Shown: piece by piece, positions 1 to 7,984 of the stretch
Numbering within the stretch: position 1 is the first letter of the stretch
Layout: every line of letters starts with the position of its first letter
Assembly (NCBI GenBank): GCA_005888745.1
Contig: VBBS01000027.1
Coordinates: 1-55,044 of the forward strand
Direction: 5' to 3'
Origin: Candidatus Bathyarchaeota archaeon
GTDB lineage: Archaea; Thermoproteota; Bathyarchaeia; 40CM-2-53-6
Length of the DNA: 55,044 bases
The notes under the pieces: model-generated
The model's database searches: none
What the model was told of the DNA's origin: nothing
The model's input: only the letters and a program-made list of their open reading frames with translations
Made by a program: the position numbers and the translations under genes

Positions 1-234
1 CAGATAGGCTTCCAGTTCTCTCGCCCATCGGGTCTGCTCCTCGTATTCGGGGCTCCTCTGGGCGACCTTGACCACCTCGACCCACTCATCCACCGACCCA
101 TACTTTCTCGATAGCAGATTACGCCAGTAGCGGCTTAGCTGGGAAGCGTAGGAACGAGCCGTTCCCTCAGCCTTCGCTGCCTTTGAGCGATACCATTCCA
201 AGACCCGCGGGTTGGATGCGACCCAGCTTGCCAA
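1..234 (-). CDS. Tyrosine recombinase/integrase, N-terminal part (cut by window edge)
   Basis: The reading frame is open from position 303 down to the left edge. The peptide (for example WYRSKAAKAEGTARSY followed by LSRYWRNLLSRKYGS) resembles the helical SAM-like core-binding domain at the N-terminus of archaeal phage-type integrases, which wraps DNA before the catalytic domain. The catalytic R-H-R-Y part would lie outside the window. The only canonical start is a TTG at 234; the frame remains open and plausible for 23 more codons upstream to a TAA at 304-306, with no ATG, GTG or TTG in that stretch, so the start is uncertain. A TTAAGAGG stretch near 303 could be its promoter. Family assignment rests on overall look, not on catalytic residues, so it is moderate. 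It may mark an integrated element that continues to the left. Confidence 0.5.
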   Translation of the reverse strand, partial: MASWVASNPRVLEWYRSKAAKAEGTARSYASQLSRYWRNLLSRKYGSVDEWVEVVKVAQRSPEYEEQTRWARELEAYL

Positions 235-344
235 GGCTGAAGGTTTCTGTCGGCCCGAATATTTGGGTAAGCTGATACCGTGAATTTCTACCGCGTAACC
301 CTCTTAACCAGCAACCTATCGCCTTCGCAGTCTGGAGATCAGAA

Positions 345-713
345 ATGAGCACCCAAATGGTCGAAATAGCTCACGAACCGCTGAAACGTATCGTCATACG
401 AGAACTAGTCAAATATGATAACCCACAACAACTCGTGAATGCATTATCGTTCATCATGAAGATGGGGCAACCCGTGTTACTAACATGGGCCGAGAGGATG
501 GTGTTTGTATCACAGCCAATCCCGCCCTCGGATATGCCCGAGGAATACGCTCGCGGGGAACTCTACATCGCGTCCATAAGTTATGCGCCCATGGCCGAGT
601 TTGTTCACAATGTGAAGTCGGGAAATATTGAGATGCCCGTAATCGACGTTTCTCGAAGCCCACTTAGCCAGGAACTGGCGAAATTCCTGAAGTCCAAGCT
701 CGACGACGCTTAA
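345..713 (+). CDS. Conserved-looking hypothetical protein, 122 aa
   Basis: ATG start at 345 and TAA stop. The product is a soluble, mixed alpha/beta protein with no signal peptide, no membrane segment, no cysteine and no motif I can name. Residues 20-60 alternate hydrophobic and polar positions as in a compact domain (VLLTWAERMVFVSQ). It is divergent from the recombinase fragment, and its stop is 9 bp from the convergent etfA end. Codon use resembles its neighbours, so I believe it is a real gene, but I cannot assign a function. Confidence 0.6.
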   Translation: MSTQMVEIAHEPLKRIVIRELVKYDNPQQLVNALSFIMKMGQPVLLTWAERMVFVSQPIPPSDMPEEYARGELYIASISYAPMAEFVHNVKSGNIEMPVIDVSRSPLSQELAKFLKSKLDDA

Positions 714-722
714 CAGACCAAG

Positions 723-1678
723 TCAGTTCTTGCCGAAGTACTTTCTCATCTCCTGAGTGAGAGCCGGCACAACCTCGAAAACGTCCCCCACAATCCCGTA
801 ATCCGCGAACCCGAAAATTGGCGCCTCAGGATCCTTATTGATCGCGACTATCACTTTCGAGTTTATCATGCCAACTCTATGCTGAATGGCTCCGGAGATG
901 CCGCAGGCGATGTATAGCGTCGGAGAGACAGTTCTCCCGGTCTGTCCTACCTGGTCGGAGTGCGGCCTCCAACCAGCGTCCACGGAAGCTCTCGAAGCGC
1001 CGACCACGCCGCCCATAACATTGGCGAGGTCTTCCAGAATCTTGTAGTTTTCCGGACCGCCCATTCCCCTTCCACCCGACACGATGACTCCTGCCTCAGT
1101 AAGGTCTTGTTTCCTTGCCCCATGAGTAACGAACTCTTTCACAGTCATCCGGGTAACCTGCTTCTCGAACGAAAGAGATTCGACCCGAGGGCTAATTGGA
1201 GGAGTCACCTCTTTAGCCGTGAAGACATTTGGACGAAGAGTTGCGACCTTTGGATTCCCCTTCATTTTGACTTTCAGCAACACCTTGCCTGCATAAGCAG
1301 GGCGAGTCGCGATGAGTTCATCGTTTCTGATTTCTAACTCGGTACATTCAGCTGCGACGACGGTGTTGAGATGGATTGCGAGACGCGGCGCCAGGTCCTT
1401 GCCGGTCGAAGTAGCTGGGAGAAGAATGAAGCTGGGGCTGATCTTCTTCGCCAAGTCGAGAGCGACTTCAACGACTCGTCGTCGACGACGGAAACCTTGT
1501 CCGCGCCGAACTTGCCGAGAGAACTCGCCTGACCCTTTACTCCATGACCTATCGATAGGGCATGAACCTCGGTTTTTGATAAGTCAGCTAGTCGCCGGGC
1601 CTCTGTTACAGATTCGAACGCCGATTTTCGGAATTCGCCCCCCGAGGACTCCGCGAAGACAAGTATCGGGCCGTGCAT
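723..1678 (-). pseudogene. etfA: Electron transfer flavoprotein alpha subunit, frameshifted
   Basis: EtfA with EtfB carries FAD and AMP and passes electrons from flavoprotein dehydrogenases to a quinone reductase. The N-terminal part reads in one frame from ATG 1678 (MHGPILVFAES, through SVVDDESLK). The rest reads in another frame from about 1475 (LDLAKKISPSFILLPATSTGKDLAPRLA) to TGA at 723 and includes the FAD-binding C-terminal domain (SGGRGMGGPENY, SDQVGQTGRTVSP, ACGISGAIQH). The break lies at about 1455-1480 next to a GTCGTCGACGACG simple repeat. Compared with the family, roughly eight residues are also missing at the junction, which suggests a small deletion rather than a single-base error. 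Gene order etfB-etfA on the minus strand is normal, with 4 bp between them. It could be a real inactivation or an assembly error. Confidence 0.8.
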
Positions 1679-1682
1679 CTGG

Positions 1683-2420
1683 CTAAATCACTTTAGCCTC
1701 TTCGTGCAGAACTTTGACTAATATTGGAACGGCTTCGACGCCCTTCCCTAGAACTCTGCCAGGGGGTCTAGGTGGAGGGTATTGGACCGAGACCACCTCT
1801 AGCGCCACCGGAAACCGTTGGGGCTCCTTCACGAGAATAGGTTTCTTCCTAGCGGCGACTAATTCTCGAAGGGACGCGTATCGAGGAACCGTCAGATCTT
1901 TCTCGGCCGTAAACGCTGACGGAAGGGTGGCTTCAACAACGATTATCCCTCCCTCAACTTCTCGATGAGCCATCGCTTTCCCAGCGGAAACGTCGAGTTT
2001 GACGATTTGAGTGACACACGGGATTCCAAGAAGCTCAGCTACCATCGGTCCCACCTGTTGATTGTCGTCGTCAACGCCCTTCTTACCAAAGAGTAAGACA
2101 TCGAATTCGACAGTCTTCAATTCCGCCGCAATTGCCCGAGCAACAGCGCTGGGGTCGTCTGGGAAATTTTCGGCCTTGAGATGAACAGCCTTGTCTGCGC
2201 CAAGTGCTAGGGCTTTCAGAATTACGCTAGTTGACTTCTCAGGCCCTATAGTGAGAACAGTGACTTCTCCACCATGCTTCTCCTTCAGCTGAACGCCCTG
2301 TTCAAGGGCATACTCTTCGTACGGATTGATTACGAACTCTGCGTCGCTCGTAACAATTGACTTACCATCCGGCGCTATCTTGATGCGAGCTGCTGTGTCC
2401 GGGACGCGCCGCACGCACAC
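1683..2420 (-). CDS. etfB: Electron transfer flavoprotein beta subunit
   Basis: EtfB binds AMP and forms the ETF heterodimer with EtfA. Seen: the N-terminal core CVRRVPDTAARIKI, the INPYEEYALEQGVQL segment, LTIGPEKS, GADKAVHL, and the DDDNQQVGPMVAELLGIP region typical of the family; length about 246 aa is normal. The first canonical start is GTG at 2420, but family members begin with about four more residues (M-x-I-V-V-C-V). Here those codons are CTG-AAC-ATA-GTC, preceded immediately by an in-frame TGA, so the likely start is a CTG at 2432 or translation begins late at the GTG. It ends with TAG 4 bp before etfA. Divergent from tatA across 139 bp, where both promoters must lie. Confidence 0.9.
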   Translation of the reverse strand: MCVRRVPDTAARIKIAPDGKSIVTSDAEFVINPYEEYALEQGVQLKEKHGGEVTVLTIGPEKSTSVILKALALGADKAVHLKAENFPDDPSAVARAIAAELKTVEFDVLLFGKKGVDDDNQQVGPMVAELLGIPCVTQIVKLDVSAGKAMAHREVEGGIIVVEATLPSAFTAEKDLTVPRYASLRELVAARKKPILVKEPQRFPVALEVVSVQYPPPRPPGRVLGKGVEAVPILVKVLHEEAKVI

Positions 2421-2559
2421 GACTATGTTCAGTTCCCATCAGCCTAGCCGGACGCGATTTGGGCCGAAGAATAAGGTTTCCTTGAGCACAGTGACTTCCT
2501 GTACTAATTATGGTAAACAGTTAAAGCCCGGAACAGTTACCGGTTACTGCGGATTCAAC

Positions 2560-2847
2560 ATGGCTTTAACAGACCCGATCAACATACTACTAGTGCTAGG
2601 CGTACTGGCAGTCATTTTGATCTGGGGCCCACAAAAGATACCGGAGCTGGCAAGGTCCATCGGTAGAGCACGCAAAGAGTTCGACGACGCTTCAAAGGGA
2701 CTCACGAACCCGACGGGATCTCTTCAGCAAGGGATTTCTGCCTCCGACCCGCTGATAGATACTGCACAAAAGCTCGGCATTAATACGCAAGGTAAGACGC
2801 GTCAAGAGATATCCGACGAGATCGTCAACGCCGCGAAGTCGAAATAG
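2560..2847 (+). CDS. tatA: Sec-independent (Tat) translocase protein TatA/E
   Basis: 95-residue protein with one N-terminal membrane helix (residues about 8-24), the Gly-Pro hinge (WGPQKIPELARSIGRARKEF) and an amphipathic helix, then a polar tail, which is the TatA pattern. TatA oligomers form the pore for folded twin-arginine substrates in the cytoplasmic membrane. I chose ATG 2560 because the conserved helix begins directly after it; the frame is open farther upstream, but that part overlaps etfB on the other strand. tatC follows after 113 bp and a Tat-signal protein lies 2.2 kb downstream, so the translocase and a probable substrate sit together. Confidence 0.9.
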   Translation: MALTDPINILLVLGVLAVILIWGPQKIPELARSIGRARKEFDDASKGLTNPTGSLQQGISASDPLIDTAQKLGINTQGKTRQEISDEIVNAAKSK

Positions 2848-2925
2848 TCGAGCTGGCTCCGACCCGGCAGTTTGGCCAAACATCACTTATGATGGGGCCA
2901 ATTGAGTACGAGAAGTAATCTTGTA

Positions 2926-2937
2926 GTTTTAATTAGG
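2926..2937 (+). promoter_or_regulatory. TATA box-like promoter of tatC
   Basis: An A/T-rich box (GTTTTAATTAGG) in otherwise mixed sequence is centred about 28 bp upstream of the TTG start of tatC. That is the spacing expected if transcription starts at or just before the start codon, so the tatC mRNA may be leaderless. Pattern-based only. Confidence 0.45.
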
Positions 2938-2960
2938 CCAGCCGAGGAGATCAGAAGCTC

Positions 2961-3851
2961 TTGCCTGCAGACGAATCGCACGAGAGAGTTCAACCTCTTT
3001 GGGATCATATTTCCGAACTGTCGCGACGGGCGAAAGTTTGGATTTACTCGTTTGTGATTTCAACACTCCTTTACCTTCTGATCCCATCTGATTTTTCACT
3101 TCTGCAGAATCCGTTCCAAGGATATCATCCCATTATCACAGCGATACTTCTCGAGATCAAAACGAGGCTGTTGCCGTCCCAGTACACTCTGATTGGGGGA
3201 ACGATTACAGCACCTCTAGAAATAATCCTGGTAGCTGCGGCAGTGTTTGGATTTGCCACCAGCGTTCCTGTGCTCGCGTACGAGGTCTACAAGTTCATAG
3301 ATCCCGCTATCAAACCCAGCGAGAAACAGTCTGTATACCCCTTCGTTGCAGCATTTTCGATTCTATTCTTCGTAGGCGGCGCGTTCGCGTTTTTTGTCCT
3401 CTTGCCCTTCGTATTCTTCTTCTCTCTTCCCTTCTTCCAAGGTCTTGGAATATCCCCTTTCATCTACGCCGACCAATTCTACAATCTCGTTTTCTTCGTG
3501 ATCGTGGCCGCGGGTTTCGCCTTCACGATTCCCGTCTTCTTTGTCCTCCTGGTCAAAATGCACGTCCTGGGGACTAAGATGCTTACGAAGAATCGAAAGT
3601 ACGTCTGGGCCGTGACCTTGATTCTAACGGCGATCGCTTCGCCAGACGGCGGTCCCTTGGCAGACGTTGCCTTGTTTGTTCCGATAATCATACTCCTCGA
3701 AGGGTCTATCTGGTACGCAAAGAGGTACGAAAAAGGGCGCGACGAAGAAGAGCCCGGGAACGGGGCCACAGGAACCACATGCGTCTTTTGTGGAGGAGAT
3801 ATAGACGCAGGTGGGGTGTTCTGCGGTCGATGCGGAAAATCTAGGCTGTAA
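2961..3851 (+). CDS. tatC: Sec-independent (Tat) translocase TatC with C-terminal zinc ribbon
   Basis: TatC is the membrane receptor that recognises the twin-arginine signal. The protein has the N-terminal cytoplasmic segment ending in LWDHISELSRR and six hydrophobic segments (about residues 28-43, 75-105, 128-165, 172-195, 215-230, 233-248), with the conserved FIDPAIKPSEK loop and the TAIASPDGGPLAD motif near the last two helices, all as in archaeal TatC. Unusual: after a polar linker (KGRDEEEPGNGATG) the last 25 residues contain two CxxC pairs, CVFCGGD and CGRCG, which form a typical zinc ribbon. The TTG start at 2961 fits the promoter spacing and family N-terminus. Confidence 0.93.
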   Translation: MPADESHERVQPLWDHISELSRRAKVWIYSFVISTLLYLLIPSDFSLLQNPFQGYHPIITAILLEIKTRLLPSQYTLIGGTITAPLEIILVAAAVFGFATSVPVLAYEVYKFIDPAIKPSEKQSVYPFVAAFSILFFVGGAFAFFVLLPFVFFFSLPFFQGLGISPFIYADQFYNLVFFVIVAAGFAFTIPVFFVLLVKMHVLGTKMLTKNRKYVWAVTLILTAIASPDGGPLADVALFVPIIILLEGSIWYAKRYEKGRDEEEPGNGATGTTCVFCGGDIDAGGVFCGRCGKSRL

Positions 3852-4190
3852 AGACTAACTCCATCTTTCCGGAAATCTCCAAATCCGTTAATAGTTGCCG
3901 GTTCGAGGCTGGAACCAGATGATGAATTTCCGCAAATACATGCGGACGGAGCGTTCTCAGCCGACGCAATGACGAACGACATCGGGCGGGCTGATAATAG
4001 GACCTTGTCCGCCCGAATCCCATCTTTCCGAACTTTCATTCCAACTTTGAGCCTCCAGTACCTGTCGGACGCTCTAGTCTGCGTGGCAGCTGACCATTTC
4101 GAAGAAATATTATAACGAGACCAAAGAGAGCATTCCAAAGAAACGCCAAACAATCCCTAGTGATTCGATTTGATAGCGCCAAAATCGTCC
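3852..4190. other. Gap of about 340 bp without a confident gene
   Basis: Frames on both strands are open for long stretches here (on the plus strand in the same frame as tatC for 85 codons after its stop, on the minus strand 224 codons running into tatC), but neither translation resembles a known family, and the minus frame covers tatC itself, so composition probably explains both. An AT-rich stretch AAATATTATAACG at about 4105-4117 could be the promoter of the downstream regulator gene. I see no repeats or RNA-like folds. Confidence 0.4.
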
Positions 4191-4604
4191 ATGCTTCTTG
4201 AGATTGGGCAACTCCTTCGCCGAATCCCATTGCTCCTAGCAACGACCAGGGAAGACCCAAAGCCATCGCTCTACGGGGAGAAATATCTCAAAAGACTCCT
4301 ATGGTATCTTTTTGCCGGAACGCGCGGAGGACCCAGCAGGGCCGAGATCATAAGAGCCCTTCAGAATCGTCCCAGCAACGCGAACCAGCTTGCGCAGATT
4401 CTTCGTGTAGACTACAAAACAATACAGCATCACGTCAGAGTTCTAGAAGAGAATGGCCTCATCGTTCCATCGGACAAGGAAACGTATGGTGCTGTTCTCT
4501 TTCTTACTCCGAAAATGGAAGAGGCGCTTCCGATCCTCGACGAGATTTGGAGCAGAATTGGAAGAAGAAAGATAAACGAAACAAATGCGGGAAGGAGTGA
4601 CTGA
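4191..4604 (+). CDS. Winged helix-turn-helix transcriptional regulator (ArsR-like)
   Basis: About 137 aa. Residues 45-110 form a winged helix: SRAEIIRALQNRPSNANQLAQIL, then a recognition helix in DYKTIQHHVRVLEENGLI and a wing around YGAVLFLT. This is the archaeal ArsR-like layout where 'KTIQHHVRVLE' contacts DNA. The frame allows a TTG at 4170, but ATG 4191 gives a compact protein. The next gene, a three-helix membrane protein, starts 2 bp after the TGA, so the pair is co-translated; such regulator-membrane pairs are common in archaea and the membrane partner may sense the signal. The target is not known. Confidence 0.8.
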   Translation: MLLEIGQLLRRIPLLLATTREDPKPSLYGEKYLKRLLWYLFAGTRGGPSRAEIIRALQNRPSNANQLAQILRVDYKTIQHHVRVLEENGLIVPSDKETYGAVLFLTPKMEEALPILDEIWSRIGRRKINETNAGRSD

Positions 4605-4606
4605 GC

Positions 4607-4909
4607 TTGGGCTATGCACTATGGGCTAGCGCAATAATCGCTTTTGCAAACATAGCCATGACCCTTGCCTTGCTCGCAATTTATCTCGGGACGTATCGAA
4701 CGGTCAGGTCTTCCTTCACGATGGGTCTCGTTCTCTTCGGAAGCTTTTTTGTGGTGCTGAACCTTGCAATTCTCGTATTCTGGCTCTTTCTATTCGAAAA
4801 TGTAAGTTCAGCCGCCAACTTTGTGGATCAAGCCTCGACCTACATGCTCCTAGTGAATGTCGGGGAAGCTCTAGCTCTGGCAAATCTGCTTAGAGTGACC
4901 TGGAAGTAG
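4607..4909 (+). CDS. Small three-helix membrane protein paired with the regulator
   Basis: 100 aa, TTG start at 4607 two bases after the regulator's stop. Three hydrophobic helices at about residues 7-28, 40-64 and 78-95 with a short basic loop (YRTVRSS) after the first. The arrangement (short regulator followed by a three-helix protein) is like the DUF7521-type membrane proteins found beside archaeal HTH genes; that family label is from memory of layout, not from a search. No enzymatic motif is visible. Confidence 0.65.
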   Translation: MGYALWASAIIAFANIAMTLALLAIYLGTYRTVRSSFTMGLVLFGSFFVVLNLAILVFWLFLFENVSSAANFVDQASTYMLLVNVGEALALANLLRVTWK

Positions 4910-5064
4910 GAGCGATAGACTCCTTTCTTCTCCGCAGTTCCCTCTGAAAGTATCCCGCCGCAGCTATCTTCGAGTAGAATCTGGGTCAGATTCCGGGGAG
5001 ATTTGGAAAAACCGTTAAGAATCAACCCAGGCCATTTCGACCAGAAATCCTCTTGAAAGAGAAT

Positions 5065-5364
5065 ATGAAGACTGACGAGAAATCCGATTCCAAACAAGAA
5101 TCGAGGAACAAGATAACCCGAAGAGACTTCTTGAAGTACGGTGTAGGCGCAGCCGCCGTCGCGGCTGGCGCGACAGCCCTAATGGGCAAGATTCCTATCC
5201 CCGCAGAGCAAATGAAGACACCTGCGGAGAACGACAGCGCAGAGCCCATTGTCGCCTCCGTAAGTGGTGATCAGCTCACCGTCATGAATGGACAGGTTTC
5301 AGTGAAAGTGAAGGACGCGGGGTTGGCCGCTCAAATCGCAGACAAATTACGGACGGGGAACTAG
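5065..5364 (+). CDS. Twin-arginine signal protein, first part of a possible Tat-DUF4331 product
   Basis: 99 aa from ATG 5065 (a TTG at 5053 is also in frame). After a polar N-region comes the twin-arginine motif TRRDFLKYG and a hydrophobic, Ala-rich stretch (GAAAVAAGATALMG), a clear Tat signal. The remaining 55 residues look like a short linker plus a small beta-rich stretch (VASVSGDQLTVMNGQVSVKVKD) and end at TAG 5362-5364. The DUF4331 coding region continues in the same frame directly after this TAG and has no canonical start of its own, so this ORF may be its export signal read through the UAG. Alternatively it is a separate small exported protein. Placed close to tatA/tatC. Confidence 0.7.
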   Translation: MKTDEKSDSKQESRNKITRRDFLKYGVGAAAVAAGATALMGKIPIPAEQMKTPAENDSAEPIVASVSGDQLTVMNGQVSVKVKDAGLAAQIADKLRTGN

Positions 5365-6795
5365 ACAACGACATCTCACAGAGAAGCGCCCAAGATTTCA
5401 AAGGACCCAGTCGCTGACAATACTGACCTCTACGCTTTTGTTAGTCCCGACAAACCCGACACCGCAACCATTCTGGCCAACTACATTCCACTACAGGAAC
5501 CAGCCGGCGGCCCAAACTTCAACACCTTCGGGGACGATGTGCTCTACGAGATAGTAATCGACAACAATGGCGATGGAATAGAGGACATAACATACCAGTT
5601 CAGATTCAAGACCAAGATCGGAAATCCTGACACCTTTCTCTACAACACCGGTCCAATCGGCTCCCTCTCTGACTCCTCGTGGAATGTGAAACAGTTCTAT
5701 TCAGTCACAAAGGTGGTCGGACCCCGTAGGTCAAGGAGGTCCACGATACTAGGCAGCGACCTCGCAACCCCGCCCGTCAACGTTGGACCACGGTCAACAC
5801 CGAAGTATGCCGACCTAGCAAACGCGGCCATCAATGTATTGAGCGATGGTTCGACCGTATTCGCCGGCCAGAGGGACGAAGCATTCTTCGTAGATCTCGG
5901 AGCCATATTCGACCTTGGAGCGCTCAGACCGGTTCAGAATTTCCACCTCATACCAACACCAGCGGCTCCAGGCGTCGATGCTACAAAGGGATTCAGCGTT
6001 CACTCGATCGCGATACAAGTTGCCAAGAACAAACTGACATCAGATGGATCAAACCCCACTGACCCGCTAGGAAAGAACTCGACGATCGGTATTTGGGCGT
6101 CCGCCAGTAGACGAAGAGCCGCAATACTTCCAGGCGACAGGGAAGGCAACCAGTCAGGCGACAACGAGTCTGACACAGTCCTGACCGGACCGTTTACCCA
6201 GGTATCCCGATTAGGAATGCCTCTCATTAACGAAGTAATAATCCCGCTAGGGAAGAAAGACTTCTGGAACACCTTACTTCCCAGGTTTGACTCCCAGTTC
6301 CTCCAGTACTACCAGACACCAGAACTTCAGAAGCTGCTCCCAGTCCTCTACCCGGGGGTCTTCCCGAACCTGGCAGCGGTAGCTGAATCTCGCGCAGACC
6401 TCATCGCAATACTATTGACCGGAATACCCGCGGGTATTATTCCAGGGTTCCAAAACTTCACTGGGCCCCTCCAAGCTGACTATCTCCGCCTCAACCTCGC
6501 AATCCCTCCGAACACCACCAACCCCAACAGGCTAGGACTCGTAGGCGGGGACCCCGCAGGATTCCCGAACGGACGAAGAGTATTGGACGACGTTGTGGAC
6601 ATTGAAATCAAGGCGATCGCCGGAGCGACCCTTCCATTAGTAGACAAGAGCTTCGCGACAGACGGTGCTGTGAGCTTGGTAAGCCAAGGCATCTCACGTA
6701 ATCCGACCCAGCCACCCAATACCGCTCCGTTCCTCTCAGTGTTTCCATACCTCCCACATCCAGTCCCCGGCTACGAACACTCTCACGACCCCTAG
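5365..6795 (+). CDS. DUF4331 family protein without canonical start codon
   Basis: The family signature SHREAPKISKDPVADNTD and LYAFVSPD begins four codons after the TAG of the Tat-signal ORF and in the same frame; DNNGDGIEDITYQF and further DUF4331-like segments follow (DLGAIFDLGALRP, PLINEVIIPLGKKDFWN, GRRVLDDVVDIEIKA). DUF4331 proteins are extracellular or periplasmic and of unknown function. Between the TAG and the signature there is no ATG, GTG or TTG; the first canonical start is GTG 5539, which would remove the signature and 58 codons. An ACG at 5368 would give M-T-S-H-R-E, the start seen in relatives. Either UAG is read through to give a Tat-exported product of about 576 aa, or a non-canonical start is used, or the gene is broken. 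Stop is TAG. Confidence 0.8.
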   Translation, partial: TTTSHREAPKISKDPVADNTDLYAFVSPDKPDTATILANYIPLQEPAGGPNFNTFGDDVLYEIVIDNNGDGIEDITYQFRFKTKIGNPDTFLYNTGPIGSLSDSSWNVKQFYSVTKVVGPRRSRRSTILGSDLATPPVNVGPRSTPKYADLANAAINVLSDGSTVFAGQRDEAFFVDLGAIFDLGALRPVQNFHLIPTPAAPGVDATKGFSVHSIAIQVAKNKLTSDGSNPTDPLGKNSTIGIWASASRRRAAILPGDREGNQSGDNESDTVLTGPFTQVSRLGMPLINEVIIPLGKKDFWNTLLPRFDSQFLQYYQTPELQKLLPVLYPGVFPNLAAVAESRADLIAILLTGIPAGIIPGFQNFTGPLQADYLRLNLAIPPNTTNPNRLGLVGGDPAGFPNGRRVLDDVVDIEIKAIAGATLPLVDKSFATDGAVSLVSQGISRNPTQPPNTAPFLSVFPYLPHPVPGYEHSHDP

Positions 6796-6973
6796 TTGGG
6801 CCGACTTGCCGCCATCAAGGCCACACCCTCTACTCTCTTACGGCTAGTTCCGCGAGCGAGCGCCACTGCTTACGATTATCGAGTTTAGACCCTACCAGCT
6901 TGCGCTCTTGATCCAGCCGGGTCCGAGAATATGGCTTGGATCGTAATTAGTCACGGAAAATCATTTCAAAAGT
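6796..6973. other. Intergenic stretch upstream of purA
   Basis: About 215 bp separate DUF4331 from purA. No ORF, repeat or RNA fold is apparent apart from the promoter-like box listed next. The 3' part is A/T-rich (GATCGTAATTAGTCACGGAAAATCATTTC). Confidence 0.4.
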
Positions 6974-6979
6974 CTTATT
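6974..6979 (+). promoter_or_regulatory. TATA-like box of purA
   Basis: CTTATT preceded by an A-run (CAAAAGT) lies about 32 bp upstream of the TTG start of purA. The spacing fits an archaeal TATA/BRE promoter with a very short or absent leader. Pattern-based. Confidence 0.35.
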
Positions 6980-7010
6980 CTGCCGCAGTTCTACGCTGTT
7001 TGGATACCTG

Positions 7011-7982
7011 TTGCCCTGTACGGTCATTGTCGGAGGGTTCTTCGGAGACGAGGGGAAGGGGAAGATAGCCGCTTACCTAGCAATGAAAGACAAACCCGAC
7101 ATTTGCGTTAGGGGTGGAAACGGACCTAACGCTGGCCATACTGTAATCCACGGTGGAGTCCAGTACTCCCTCAGGCTCATCCCGAGCGGCTTCGTCAATC
7201 CTTCGACCCGTCTTCTCATCGGACCCGGGGTCCCCGTCGACCCTATCGTCTTACTCGACGAGCTTCGGAAAACCGATTCCGAACGCAGGATCGAGGTGGA
7301 CAATCAGTGCGCTATCGTTGAGCCACGCCACAAAGAGCAGGAATCGAGATCGGATCATTTGTCGAAGAAAGTTGGCTCTACTAAGAGTGGAGTCGGAGCG
7401 TGTAATGCAGAACGAGCGTTGCGAATGGCGAAATTGGCTCAGCAGATCCCGAGCCTCAAACCGTACGTAGGCGATACCGTCGGGGAAATCCAGAAAGCGC
7501 TTTCAGAGAACAAGAAGATCATGATTGAGGGGACTCAAGGCACCTTTCTCAGTCTCTATCACGGAACTTATCCTTACGTCACTTCCAAGGATACGACGGC
7601 TTCCGCAGCTTGCGCCGATGTCGGAGTGGGCCCTACACAAGTTGATGATGTCATGGTCATCTTCAAGGCATATGTGACCAGAGTGGGAGAAGGACCCCTG
7701 GAAGGCCAGCTAGATCGCGATGAAGTTGCACGTCGTGGGTGGACCGAGTTCGGGACTGTTACCGGCCGCGAGAGAAGAGCAGCGCCTTTCGATTTCAAGC
7801 TCGCCAAAAGAGCTGTCCAACTCAACGGCGCAACTCAGATCGCGCTTACAAAGCTCGACGTGCTATTCCCAAGCGCAAAAGGCGCACGTCGTATTGAAGA
7901 TCCCGATAAAGCCGCGAAGGCGTTCGTTTCAGAGATCGCGAAACAGACAGGGGTTCCAGTGATGCTTATCGGTACTGGTTAG
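7011..7982 (+). CDS. purA: Adenylosuccinate synthetase
   Basis: Joins IMP and aspartate with GTP to form adenylosuccinate, the first committed step to AMP. The phosphate loop VGGFFGDEGKGKIAAYLA at residues 7-24 carries the catalytic Asp, followed by GGNGPNAGHTV with the catalytic His, the switch region EGTQGTFLSLYHGTYPYVTS and GVGPTQVDDVMVIFKAYVTRVGEGP, and the guanine-binding KLDVLFP near the end. At 323 aa it is the short archaeal form, which lacks segments of the 430-aa bacterial enzyme. TTG start chosen because the P-loop follows directly. Single gene; the next gene is convergent with 2 bp between stops. Confidence 0.95.
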   Translation: MPCTVIVGGFFGDEGKGKIAAYLAMKDKPDICVRGGNGPNAGHTVIHGGVQYSLRLIPSGFVNPSTRLLIGPGVPVDPIVLLDELRKTDSERRIEVDNQCAIVEPRHKEQESRSDHLSKKVGSTKSGVGACNAERALRMAKLAQQIPSLKPYVGDTVGEIQKALSENKKIMIEGTQGTFLSLYHGTYPYVTSKDTTASAACADVGVGPTQVDDVMVIFKAYVTRVGEGPLEGQLDRDEVARRGWTEFGTVTGRERRAAPFDFKLAKRAVQLNGATQIALTKLDVLFPSAKGARRIEDPDKAAKAFVSEIAKQTGVPVMLIGTG

Positions 7983-7984
7983 AT

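Noticed and set aside
3479-4153. Minus-strand 224-aa ORF antisense to tatC
   Set aside because: Covers the clear tatC gene and has no family resemblance; probably open by base composition.
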